This document shows positions 39,288 through 47,318 of a stretch of 47,318 nucleotides of DNA, piece by piece. The position numbers and the translations under genes were made by a program. Within the stretch, counting starts at the first letter, position 1. The number at the start of each line of letters is the position of its first letter. The stretch is taken from the NCBI GenBank assembly GCA_002730315.1, contig PBZW01000070.1:1-47318 (forward strand). Direction: 5' to 3'. The notes under the pieces were generated by a model. The model saw only the letters and a list, made by a program, of their open reading frames with translations, searched no databases and was not told the origin of the DNA. This DNA is from Fidelibacterota bacterium (GTDB lineage Bacteria; Fidelibacterota; Marinisomatia; Marinisomatales; TCS55).

Positions 39288-41332
39288 AAGCTATCAACCG
39301 CAACTGAATCAACTGCAACACTGTCAACACCCATGAATTCTAAAATTTTAAATTTCATTTCTTTTGCTCGTTTGGCGATATCTGCATCTGTATACATTTC
39401 CGAATTTATTCTATATGGATGAAATTCACCTGAAAACGTTATGGTTGTATTCACTGTTTTATTACCAATACTATCTACGACAATTTCTCCAGCAATATCC
39501 CACAATTCAATTGCTCGCATATAAATAGACAGGTTGTGACGATTATCCGCTAACGGTGTTCGAACAGAAATATAGGAATTATTTTTTGTTTTCTTCTCGT
39601 TTTCACTGTTATATATCAAAATGCTGTTTTCTGCTTCAGCCAGTCTCAACGATTCAGGAAAACCTTCAAATTGGTATGATGGATAATGGGATAACTTTGA
39701 TTGCCAGTTAGACGGATCCAGGTCTTGGATCAACGAATCCACATGAGGTGATATACTGGCAGTGAATTCATTATTAGTTAAGTTATGGTTCAATGTTAAA
39801 ACGGATATTTTATCCATGCTATCTGGTCTCGCAACATAGGAGAATTCAGCATTTTTATTCGTAATTACCTGCCCCAAATTTGCACTAATGTTATGAGAAA
39901 CGGATGGATATTTAGGAAGTTTATGATCTTCAACCAACATATGAAAAGAAGGTACACCATTGAAAACAAAGCGGTCCTCTCCTTTTTCTTTTGGAGGTGT
40001 ATGGACAAAAACCATATATGGTTCGTAGGGTGGCGGCGTGTAAATAATAGGCGGTTTTGTAGTATCTACAACAATAATAGCATAGGAGTGTTCAGCTTCT
40101 TCGATTACCGGCATAATGCGGTGGCGGTCTCCTAATGCATCTATATCAGAGACTAGTTCTTCTTTCAACCGCTGCTCAGCATAAAATTTAAATTCATGTA
40201 CACCTATATCCTCTCTCTTCGGGATCCAGTTTATATAACCCGAGGTAGGATCAAAGTAAGCTCTTTCAGGAGGTTGTGCAAGCCAATGAAAGCTATAAAA
40301 TCCTGTAGTTGTATCCATTGTGGCTTGATAATGCAGTGTATCGCCTAAACGTAGTGTGTCCTCCGGTATAATGGTGATCCCTGGTTCCGGCTTTGCCATA
40401 AAAAGATCATAAATACCAGAATTCACCCTTGATGTAATTACTGTGTTGATATTTTCAGCTGACGTGCTCTCCGGCAAAATAAATAGATTTTCCCCGCTGA
40501 ATATACTTTCTGTCAAAGTAAGAACGCTGTCATAATAGGCCAATGTCATTACTTGCCCGCTGGCAAAAGGTATTTGTAATTCTTCTCTGCTATCCATATC
40601 CAAATCTGTCTTTTGTGTTGCTGAGCCCAATAACTTTAATGCTCCATTTAACGGAAAAGAGTTGTCGTTTGTCACTTTAAATTCATTATTTGTGCTGAAT
40701 AATGCAGTTTTAAGACTATCATTTTCCGGGCTGAATACAACTAAATAGGGTTTCCCATCTACATTAATAAAGTTGGTAAAAATAGGTCCAAAGCCGTTAT
40801 GCAGATTGAACGGGAGATGAATATGTATTGTATTACCATTAAGAGTTTCTCTCTGTTCATTTGCCTGCAGCAGAACAGCCGCGCGATAAGGGCTGCCCAC
40901 AGCTGCGGACACAATTCCAGAAAATGTGTCTATATCAGCATTATTGGCATGTAAAACTTCACCATTATCGATAACCAAATCCCTGGCAATAAATACTGAA
41001 TCCCGCCACGTATATACATGTAGCCACTTGTTACTGTTCTTACGATATCCGGGTAGGTAATCGACTAAAATAATCAATTCACTATCACCGTCATTATCCA
41101 GGTCATATATCAATGCATCTTTTATTATATAATCTTCAGGTTTTATTTGCCACAAGGGTGAATGTGTACCGTCATGTTGAATTTCCACGTAGCGCAGCAC
41201 AGCAGTTGTAAATAATAATACTTCATCTAAACGATTACTGTTTAGATCATAAGGACCGCTAATATTCATATTTCCCGCATGGATAGCAATGTGCAGGAAA
41301 ACTGCATAAATACACCATTTCACTAATCTCAT
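39284..41332 (-). CDS. Secreted FG-GAP-like protein, partially related to the 1222-aa neighbour
   Basis: 682 aa; signal peptide MRLVKWCIYAVFLHIAIHAG; DLDNDGDSELIILV; shares FYSF(R/H)WL...PP...W(V/I)P with the 1222-aa protein; 4-bp overlap with it. Confidence 0.75.
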   Translation of the reverse strand: MRLVKWCIYAVFLHIAIHAGNMNISGPYDLNSNRLDEVLLFTTAVLRYVEIQHDGTHSPLWQIKPEDYIIKDALIYDLDNDGDSELIILVDYLPGYRKNSNKWLHVYTWRDSVFIARDLVIDNGEVLHANNADIDTFSGIVSAAVGSPYRAAVLLQANEQRETLNGNTIHIHLPFNLHNGFGPIFTNFINVDGKPYLVVFSPENDSLKTALFSTNNEFKVTNDNSFPLNGALKLLGSATQKTDLDMDSREELQIPFASGQVMTLAYYDSVLTLTESIFSGENLFILPESTSAENINTVITSRVNSGIYDLFMAKPEPGITIIPEDTLRLGDTLHYQATMDTTTGFYSFHWLAQPPERAYFDPTSGYINWIPKREDIGVHEFKFYAEQRLKEELVSDIDALGDRHRIMPVIEEAEHSYAIIVVDTTKPPIIYTPPPYEPYMVFVHTPPKEKGEDRFVFNGVPSFHMLVEDHKLPKYPSVSHNISANLGQVITNKNAEFSYVARPDSMDKISVLTLNHNLTNNEFTASISPHVDSLIQDLDPSNWQSKLSHYPSYQFEGFPESLRLAEAENSILIYNSENEKKTKNNSYISVRTPLADNRHNLSIYMRAIELWDIAGEIVVDSIGNKTVNTTITFSGEFHPYRINSEMYTDADIAKRAKEMKFKILEFMGVDSVAVDSVAVDSL

Positions 41333-41587
41333 TAAATAGCCGTTTTGTATTACCTCGAATCAACTGTTGGACAGGGAGTTGTTTACAGCGCATAACAAAT
41401 CGCTGTTTAAGTGGTGTTCCCTTACCTCTACTGAAGAGGAATATAGTCTGTCACTCTCGAAAAATACAAGGAAAAGGGCCTTGATAACCCATAGAATTGT
41501 CTAAATTCGCTGGAATATTTCCCTTCGAATTTTGCGGTCTGAAAACATAAATTGAACAATGCATGAACAAGATATCAAGGGATACCC

Positions 41588-42508
41588 ATGCTAAAAAGAG
41601 CTTTTCTTTTTAATCATCTCATTCCCTTACTCTTATTTGCCCAGAGCGACCTTTACCCCATCCAGGATTATTATGGCGGCGGCATCGGCTATAGTCCAAT
41701 GTATATGACCTTAGATTCTATTCCGGGTTCATCAAAAATGTCTGCATTGGGTTTAAATACCGATAATTTCAAAACTCCGTTTATAGTACATGGTGGAGAA
41801 GGATTTACTCACATTGCCGGACGCTGGCGCTTGGGTGGTTATGCAGGGATAGGTTCATCTTCTATCAGCAATATCATGGATGTATATTTCTACCAAGAGA
41901 CCAATGATTCTGCAGGTATACAGCAGGAATCATCTCCATTGGCCAATGATGGTGATAAAATTGTAGCCTACGAAGGCAGCTTCAGGCCAACTATCAATGC
42001 CAAATTCTCTTTTACGCTTGGGGCGGTAATGCTGGAGTATGTTGTGCCGATATTCAGAGACCTGGAAATATCCGGGGGGACCCTCATGGGAATTGGGCGT
42101 GTTAATGTCAGTATCGATCAGTACACGGGAGAGGCCCAGTGGAATAGCCTCTTTTCGAATTATTATGGCACTGTAGAAAATGGGATTATGTATTACAATA
42201 TTGATTCATCATATACAAGCAATCAGGCAGATTCTGTTATAGCCGGTTTGCAAAGCACTACTCTGACACCAGTTAATGGATATGGAGGTTTAACAGATTT
42301 AAGCGGTACGTTCTTCAACTTTCAACCATATGTTGCAGTTAAATGGCAAATTATGGATCGAGTAGGGCTACGGTTGAGTTTGGGTTATAACCAAGGAACA
42401 ATTGGACACGGACAATGGTTTCTCAATGGAAGAAAACAGATATCAGATTCCCCAAAATCGTCTTTGCGTGGATTGACCATTCGTACAATGTTCTATTTTG
42501 GCCTATAG
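41588..42508 (+). CDS. Putative outer-membrane beta-barrel protein
   Basis: 306 aa; signal peptide (MLKRAFLFNHLIPLLLFAQS), Gly/aromatic strands, ends ...LRGLTIRTMFYFGL. Confidence 0.6.
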   Translation: MLKRAFLFNHLIPLLLFAQSDLYPIQDYYGGGIGYSPMYMTLDSIPGSSKMSALGLNTDNFKTPFIVHGGEGFTHIAGRWRLGGYAGIGSSSISNIMDVYFYQETNDSAGIQQESSPLANDGDKIVAYEGSFRPTINAKFSFTLGAVMLEYVVPIFRDLEISGGTLMGIGRVNVSIDQYTGEAQWNSLFSNYYGTVENGIMYYNIDSSYTSNQADSVIAGLQSTTLTPVNGYGGLTDLSGTFFNFQPYVAVKWQIMDRVGLRLSLGYNQGTIGHGQWFLNGRKQISDSPKSSLRGLTIRTMFYFGL

Positions 42509-42549
42509 TTTCAGGCTTGTTTTATTCACTTTATTTATAAATTAAAACA

Positions 42550-44157
42550 ATGAACAACAAAAAGAAATTTCAACGATTACCTTTTACCATGACATTTATT
42601 ACGGTGTTATTATTAGCGCTGATTCCACTGTCACAAATCCTGTATTCAAAAAATCCATACAGCGCCATTGAAGACAAATTCAAAATCATGAATCAAATTT
42701 TATATTATATCAACCAGCTTTATTTTGAAGATGTAGATATGGATGAACTAATGGAAGGTGCATTTCATGGTATTTTTGAAAAACTTGATCCCCACTCGAC
42801 CTATATAGCCGCAAAACAGCAGGAGGAAATAGATGAACTTTTTCGAGGTTCTTTTCAAGGGATAGGAATCGAATTCGATATCCTGAACGGTTACATCACT
42901 GTAATTTCACCTGTGGCCGACAGCCCCTCTGAACGCGGGGGTCTTATGCCCGGTGACCAAATTATTGCTATCAATGGCGAAGACGCTTATGAAATCACCA
43001 AAAAAGATGTTTTCAAAAAACTACGAGGACCCAAAGGCACCAGGGTGGATATTACAATCAGGCGGTTCGGTGGTGAACAGTTTGATGTAACTATTATTCG
43101 GGATGATATTCCTATATATAGCGTCCGAGCATCATTAATGCTGGATCTTGAAACGGGTTATATTTGGCTCACACGGTTTTCTGCAACTACTGATGAAGAA
43201 GTGAGTGCTGCCCTTAACCAGCTGGAAAATCGTGGCATGAAAAAACTTATTTTGGATTTACGAAACAATAGCGGCGGCTTCCTGGAACAGGCTGCTGCCA
43301 TCAGTAATTTATTTATTGCCCGAGAAGACACACTAGTTTTTACTAAAGGTAAAAGCAAAAAAATGGAACAAGTGTTCATTTCAGATCCAACAAAAGGTCG
43401 TGAGGATTTTCCATTAATTGTATTGATCAACCGCGGATCAGCCAGCGCCAGTGAAATTGTAGCAGGGTCTATACAGGACCTGGACCGTGGGTTGGTCGTT
43501 GGTGAGACTAGTTTTGGTAAAGGGTTAGTTCAGCGGCAATTACCTTTGAATGACGGATCAGCAATCCGCGTAACCATTGCCCGTTATTATACCCCCAGTG
43601 GACGGCTTATTCAGCGCCCCTACGAAAATGGGGATACACGGAATTATTACAAAGACTTATACATTAAAAATCGTGAATCTGTCCTGGATTCATTAAAGCA
43701 ACTAAAACCCAAGTATAAAACAAGGTCCGGCAGGATTGTATACGGCGGGGGCGGTATAACACCAGATCAGCATATTACATGGGATTTGAATCTTCAAAAA
43801 AATACGCAGCGTTTGCTTACCCATACAATGCGCCCGTTTTTCAACTGGGGATCAAATTACGCCAGTAATCACCGCGATGAACTTGATAATTATGAAAGTT
43901 TCAAGACCGATTGGGTATTGGATGATAGCGATTTCCAGATGTTCCTGGATTACGTTTCCTCAGAAACTATTGAATTGAACCAAGAAGAATTAGAGTTGGA
44001 CAAAGATTATATTTTAAACATGCTAAAATCGGAAATAGCCAGCGCCCATTGGGGTAAAGATGAAGCTATCGGTATTCGTTTAAACTATGATAGCCAGGTC
44101 ATGGATGCTATAAAATATTTTAATGAAGCCGCTGGTTTCATCAATAATTCACAGTAA
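42550..44157 (+). CDS. S41 family C-terminal processing peptidase (CtpA/Prc-like)
   Basis: 535 aa; PDZ domain GIGIEFDILNGYITVISPVADSPSERGGLMPGDQIIAINGED, and catalytic region LRNNSGGFLEQAAAISNLF...RGSASASEIVAGSIQDLDRGLVVGETSFGKGLVQ. Confidence 0.95.
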   Translation: MNNKKKFQRLPFTMTFITVLLLALIPLSQILYSKNPYSAIEDKFKIMNQILYYINQLYFEDVDMDELMEGAFHGIFEKLDPHSTYIAAKQQEEIDELFRGSFQGIGIEFDILNGYITVISPVADSPSERGGLMPGDQIIAINGEDAYEITKKDVFKKLRGPKGTRVDITIRRFGGEQFDVTIIRDDIPIYSVRASLMLDLETGYIWLTRFSATTDEEVSAALNQLENRGMKKLILDLRNNSGGFLEQAAAISNLFIAREDTLVFTKGKSKKMEQVFISDPTKGREDFPLIVLINRGSASASEIVAGSIQDLDRGLVVGETSFGKGLVQRQLPLNDGSAIRVTIARYYTPSGRLIQRPYENGDTRNYYKDLYIKNRESVLDSLKQLKPKYKTRSGRIVYGGGGITPDQHITWDLNLQKNTQRLLTHTMRPFFNWGSNYASNHRDELDNYESFKTDWVLDDSDFQMFLDYVSSETIELNQEELELDKDYILNMLKSEIASAHWGKDEAIGIRLNYDSQVMDAIKYFNEAAGFINNSQ

Positions 44158-44180
44158 ATTTCAAGGCTGGATTTTTTGAC

Positions 44181-44228
44181 ATTCCCCGAGGGAATTAATA
44201 AGTTAGGCGTCAATTTTTCCGAGGAAAA
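44181..44228. promoter_or_regulatory. Two palindromes upstream of exbB-like gene (candidate tandem operator)
   Basis: ATTCCC-CGA-GGGAAT (44181-44195) and TTTTCC-GA-GGAAAA (44215-44228), both with a CCGAGG core; TTGACA at 44176-44181 overlaps the first. Confidence 0.4.
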
Positions 44229-44258
44229 TAAACAATAAACAGAACAACGGAGGACTAG

Positions 44259-44888
44259 ATGCTAGTCGAATATTTCGTTAACGGCGGACCTTTCATGTGG
44301 CCAATTCTCATATCACTTGCTTTTGGTCTTGCTTTTACAGGTGAGCGTTTCTATACGCTGATTATGTCATCAATAAATACGCAAAAGTTTTTTGATGATG
44401 TAAATACAACATTAGATGATCAAGGTGTTGCAGCAACGCTCGAATTATGCGAAAAGACAAATGGCCCGGTTGCAGAAATTTTTCACGCCGGACTTTCACG
44501 GATGCACCGTGGCATCACTGAGGTGGAAAAGGCGATCCAAAACGCAGGTTCGCTGGAAATGTCATTTCTGGAAAAGAATATGATCTGGCTGAATGCAGTC
44601 ATTACCATTGCGCCTATGCTTGGATTTACAGGTACGGTTGCCGGTATGATTAATGCTTTTGATGCAATTGCAGCAGCAGATGATATTTCTCCCGCTGTTG
44701 TTGCCGGGGGTATTTCACAAGCCCTTTTGACAACCGCTTTTGGGTTAATTGTAGCAATGATCATCCAGGTTTTCCAGAATGTCTTTGTTTCACGCATTGA
44801 CAAACTGGTCTTAGATATGGAAGAACATTCCGTCCAGCTAGTTGACCATCTATTTGAGCTGGAAACAAAGAAAAAGAAGAAGAAATAA
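44259..44888 (+). CDS. exbB: MotA/TolQ/ExbB proton channel family protein
   Basis: 209 aa; VITIAPMLGFTGTVAGMINAFDAIAAADDISPAVVAGGISQALLTTAFGLIVAMI. Confidence 0.92.
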   Translation: MLVEYFVNGGPFMWPILISLAFGLAFTGERFYTLIMSSINTQKFFDDVNTTLDDQGVAATLELCEKTNGPVAEIFHAGLSRMHRGITEVEKAIQNAGSLEMSFLEKNMIWLNAVITIAPMLGFTGTVAGMINAFDAIAAADDISPAVVAGGISQALLTTAFGLIVAMIIQVFQNVFVSRIDKLVLDMEEHSVQLVDHLFELETKKKKKK

Positions 44889-44897
44889 ACCCTACCC

Positions 44898-45293
44898 ATG
44901 ATAAAAAAGCGCCGCTTTAAAGGCGGAGAAATACCCACTTCTTCAATGGCAGACATTGCTTTTCTGCTACTCATATTCTTCCTGGTAACAACGACTATCG
45001 ATATGGACAAAGGGTTGGGTATAATTCTGCCTGCTGAAGGTGAGGAAATTGAGATCAAAAAGGATAATATCCTCAATTGCCTGATTAATTCTCAGGGTTA
45101 CGTTCTCCTGGGTGGTGAGCCCATAAAGACCAGGGATATTAATAAAGAAATAAGGCGCAAAATTGCTGAAAATAATAAACTGATTATTTCTGTGAAAGCG
45201 CACGAAAAAACAAAGTACAGTGATTACATAGCAGTAATAGATCAGTTGAAAATGGCCAATGCCAAACGTATTTCCATCGCGGAGACAGACTGA
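44898..45293 (+). CDS. exbD: ExbD/TolR family biopolymer transport protein (copy 1)
   Basis: 131 aa; EIPTSSMADIAFLLLIFFLVTTTIDMDKGLGIILP. Confidence 0.92.
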   Translation: MIKKRRFKGGEIPTSSMADIAFLLLIFFLVTTTIDMDKGLGIILPAEGEEIEIKKDNILNCLINSQGYVLLGGEPIKTRDINKEIRRKIAENNKLIISVKAHEKTKYSDYIAVIDQLKMANAKRISIAETD

Positions 45294-45704
45294 TTGGAAG
45301 TCAAACGTAAAACTCAGGTCTCCACCGATATTCCAACGGCATCTATGCCGGATATTATTTTTATGCTGTTGATCTTTTTTATGGTTACAACAGTTCTCCG
45401 GGAATACTCAGGTCTGCCGGTGGAACTACCAAAAGCAAAACGGATTGAAAAGCTCAAATCAAAGCGGCATACATCTCATATTTGGATATCAAAAGAAGGC
45501 CTTGTTTCCATCCAGGATAAACTGCACAGCGTAGATAATGTGCGTCACGTGATGTATGATATCCGTGCAGCTGATCCGTTATTGACTGTATCGTTAAAGG
45601 CAGATAAATCAGCAAAAATGGGGCTGATATCTGAGGTGCATAATGAACTTAGAAAAGCAGATGCCCTGAAGCTGAATTATTCAACCAAAACAGCCGTTGA
45701 ATAA
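45294..45704 (+). CDS. exbD: ExbD/TolR family biopolymer transport protein (copy 2), TTG start
   Basis: 136 aa; DIPTASMPDIIFMLLIFFMVTTVLREYSGLPVELPKAKR; TTG start directly abutting the stop of copy 1. Confidence 0.9.
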   Translation: MEVKRKTQVSTDIPTASMPDIIFMLLIFFMVTTVLREYSGLPVELPKAKRIEKLKSKRHTSHIWISKEGLVSIQDKLHSVDNVRHVMYDIRAADPLLTVSLKADKSAKMGLISEVHNELRKADALKLNYSTKTAVE

Positions 45705-45706
45705 GT

Positions 45707-46324
45707 ATGGGGAAATATACACCTTTATTAAAATTTAATTATCCCGTTACAGTAAGGATTACTGGTTTATGTGGAATTATAATGATAACATTTGGATTTT
45801 TATTTATTCCCCGGAGTTTTGATATTGTTGTTTTAGAAGACGCCGATCAAATCATAATTGAACAGATTGATATTCCCCAAACCCAACAGATCGATTTGCC
45901 GCCACCACCAGCTCGTCCTTCTGTCCCTATTGAGTCAGAAGATGAAGATTTAGCGGACGATTTAACTATTGAAGAAACGGATTTGGAAAGTTTTGAAGCG
46001 TGGGATGCCCCGCCGCCGCCGCCTGAAGGTCCAAGGGTAAAATTTATCCCTTACGATGATCCCCCGAAACCGCTGACGACCATTAAGCCTAAATATCCGG
46101 AGATCGCACAGGAGGCCGGCATTGAAGGTACTGTTATTGTGCAGGTGTTTGTTGATAAAAAAGGTAGGGTTAAGGAAACGATTATTTTAAAAGGTATCCC
46201 AAATACAGGGCTGGACGAGGCTGCTATAGATGCCATTCGCAGAACACGTTTTAAACCAGCCAAACAGCGTGAACGAGCTGTAGGTGTTTGGATATCTATC
46301 CCTGTCAATTTCAAGCTTAAATAA
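45707..46324 (+). CDS. tonB: Energy transducer TonB family protein
   Basis: 205 aa; one N-terminal TM, Pro-rich linker (PPPPARP, APPPPPEGP), C-terminal KPKYPEIAQEAGIEGTVIVQVFVDKKGRVKE...LDEAAIDAIRRTRFKPAKQRERAVGVWISIPVNFKL. Confidence 0.95.
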   Translation: MGKYTPLLKFNYPVTVRITGLCGIIMITFGFLFIPRSFDIVVLEDADQIIIEQIDIPQTQQIDLPPPPARPSVPIESEDEDLADDLTIEETDLESFEAWDAPPPPPEGPRVKFIPYDDPPKPLTTIKPKYPEIAQEAGIEGTVIVQVFVDKKGRVKETIILKGIPNTGLDEAAIDAIRRTRFKPAKQRERAVGVWISIPVNFKLK

Positions 46325-46355
46325 AAAGCTCCTTTATTGAAGGAGCTTTTTTTTT
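46324..46355 (+). terminator. Rho-independent terminator after tonB
   Basis: AAAAGCTCCTT-TATTG-AAGGAGCTTTT then T-run: 11-bp stem. Confidence 0.9.
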
Positions 46356-46468
46356 ATATAATAAATTATTTATGTTGAAAATTCTGTCATTGGTGTTAGA
46401 AAAGTGAGTTTCCAGGCTGGCAAATTAAACAATCTTTAAAGAGCAGCGCCACGAGCTTACACTTTATA

Positions 46469-47206
46469 TCACTTATTTTTTAATGCAACCAACTTTCTTC
46501 TGATATAAGCAATTTTATGCTGGAGAGGAAGGTCTTTTGGGCAAACATCTTCACAGCCCATAAGGGACATGCAGCCAAACACCCCATTTTCATCACCAAT
46601 CAACTCGTAAAAGTCATCATGGGTTCTGTTGTCGCGTGGATCTACTTCAAAGCGGGCAATCTTATTGAGACCTACAGCGCCGACAAAATCTTCTTTCATC
46701 CTGATCGTGCCGCAACCAGCTACACAACAACCACATTCAACACAGCGATCCAGCTCATAAATCTCTTCCGCTTTATCGGGATCCATTTTTTCTTCTATTT
46801 TAGAATAATCAATTTCTTTTTCTTTATCATGGATCCACGTTTCTAATCTTTCGCTCATCTTGCGCATCCATTTACCGGTATTTACGGACAGGTCTCCAAT
46901 CAGCTCAAAAACAGGAAGCGGGGCCAGGTTAATCTCCGCAGGCAGGAGGTTTGTGCTTGTTCTGCAGGCTAATCCCGGACGACCGTTAATTATCATACCA
47001 CAGCTTCCGCAAATACCCGCACGACAAACAAAGTCATACTGCAGGGATGGTTCCTGTTTCTCCCTGATTTCATTAAGGGCAATAAACAGCGTCATCCCGG
47101 GTGCCTCTTGTACCTGATAGGTTTTTACTTCCGGTATATTGTTTTTTACCTTTGGATCAAACCTGAGTATTTTGATTTTTAATAATCGTCCTTTTTCTTC
47201 ACTCAT
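46469..47206 (-). CDS. Succinate dehydrogenase/fumarate reductase iron-sulfur subunit (Wolinella FrdB-like)
   Basis: 245 aa; CRAGICGSCGMIINGRPGLAC, CVECGCCVAGCGTIRMKEDFVGAVGLNKIARFEVDPRD, FGCMSLMGCEDVCPKDLPLQHKIAYIRRK. Confidence 0.94.
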   Translation of the reverse strand: MSEEKGRLLKIKILRFDPKVKNNIPEVKTYQVQEAPGMTLFIALNEIREKQEPSLQYDFVCRAGICGSCGMIINGRPGLACRTSTNLLPAEINLAPLPVFELIGDLSVNTGKWMRKMSERLETWIHDKEKEIDYSKIEEKMDPDKAEEIYELDRCVECGCCVAGCGTIRMKEDFVGAVGLNKIARFEVDPRDNRTHDDFYELIGDENGVFGCMSLMGCEDVCPKDLPLQHKIAYIRRKLVALKNK

Positions 47207-47318
47207 GACAATGGTTTATTTAATCTTTCGTTTCTTCCTTTATACTTCTCTGGAAGGGGGTAATCCATTAAAGCTTCTTGTATCTCAACCCTATCAGCAT
47301 CAGGCATCCCAGCCTTAA
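47203..47318 (-). CDS. C-terminal end of succinate dehydrogenase/fumarate reductase flavoprotein subunit (5' truncated)
   Basis: Not in ORF track. Minus strand reads [37 protein letters not shown], overlapping the iron-sulfur subunit start as ATGA. Confidence 0.75.
   Translation of the reverse strand, partial: KAGMPDADRVEIQEALMDYPLPEKYKGRNERLNKPLS

Noticed and set aside
41360-41420. Possible hairpin TTTACAGCG...CGCTGTTTA in the divergent 41.3-41.6 kb spacer
   Set aside because: Only about 6 continuous pairs with mismatches beyond; too weak to call.
1-47318. CRISPR array, prophage, transposon, restriction or toxin-antitoxin system
   Set aside because: No regularly spaced repeats, transposase/integrase motifs or defence-gene signatures were seen on either strand; gene content is core/envelope.

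Overview
This 47.3 kb window is dense bacterial chromosome. It carries a long run of housekeeping genes on the minus strand (gltB fragment through uvrA, ~1-23.8 kb) and then mixed-strand cell-envelope genes. Gene content suggests a Gram-negative, possibly FCB/Marinimicrobia-like lineage: lipid A genes, TonB system, PorV-like barrel, K+-type membrane pyrophosphatase and a Wolinella-type fumarate reductase/succinate dehydrogenase. That placement is inference only. I see no CRISPR array, prophage, transposase or rRNA. The ORF track misses two genes truncated by the window edges: gltB (1-1992, minus) and an sdhA/frdA C-terminus (47203-47318, minus). It also misses a tRNA-Gln(UUG). The observations most worth a second look are: (i) a translationally coupled pair of related FG-GAP/Ig-like secreted proteins (1222 and 682 aa), the larger with a ~115 aa insertion inside one Ig-like repeat; (ii) a lipid A operon with a GnnA-like oxidoreductase, an ICMT-like methyltransferase and a DUF374/LpxJ-like acyltransferase interleaved with lpxB and lpxK; (iii) a divergent FabI/FabL-like reductase and FabA pair with a TetR-type palindrome between them; (iv) two spaced palindromes sharing a CCGAGG core upstream of an exbB-exbD-exbD-tonB operon; (v) an M1-like peptidase apparently fused to an outer-membrane barrel; and (vi) a divergent transketolase-family enzyme.
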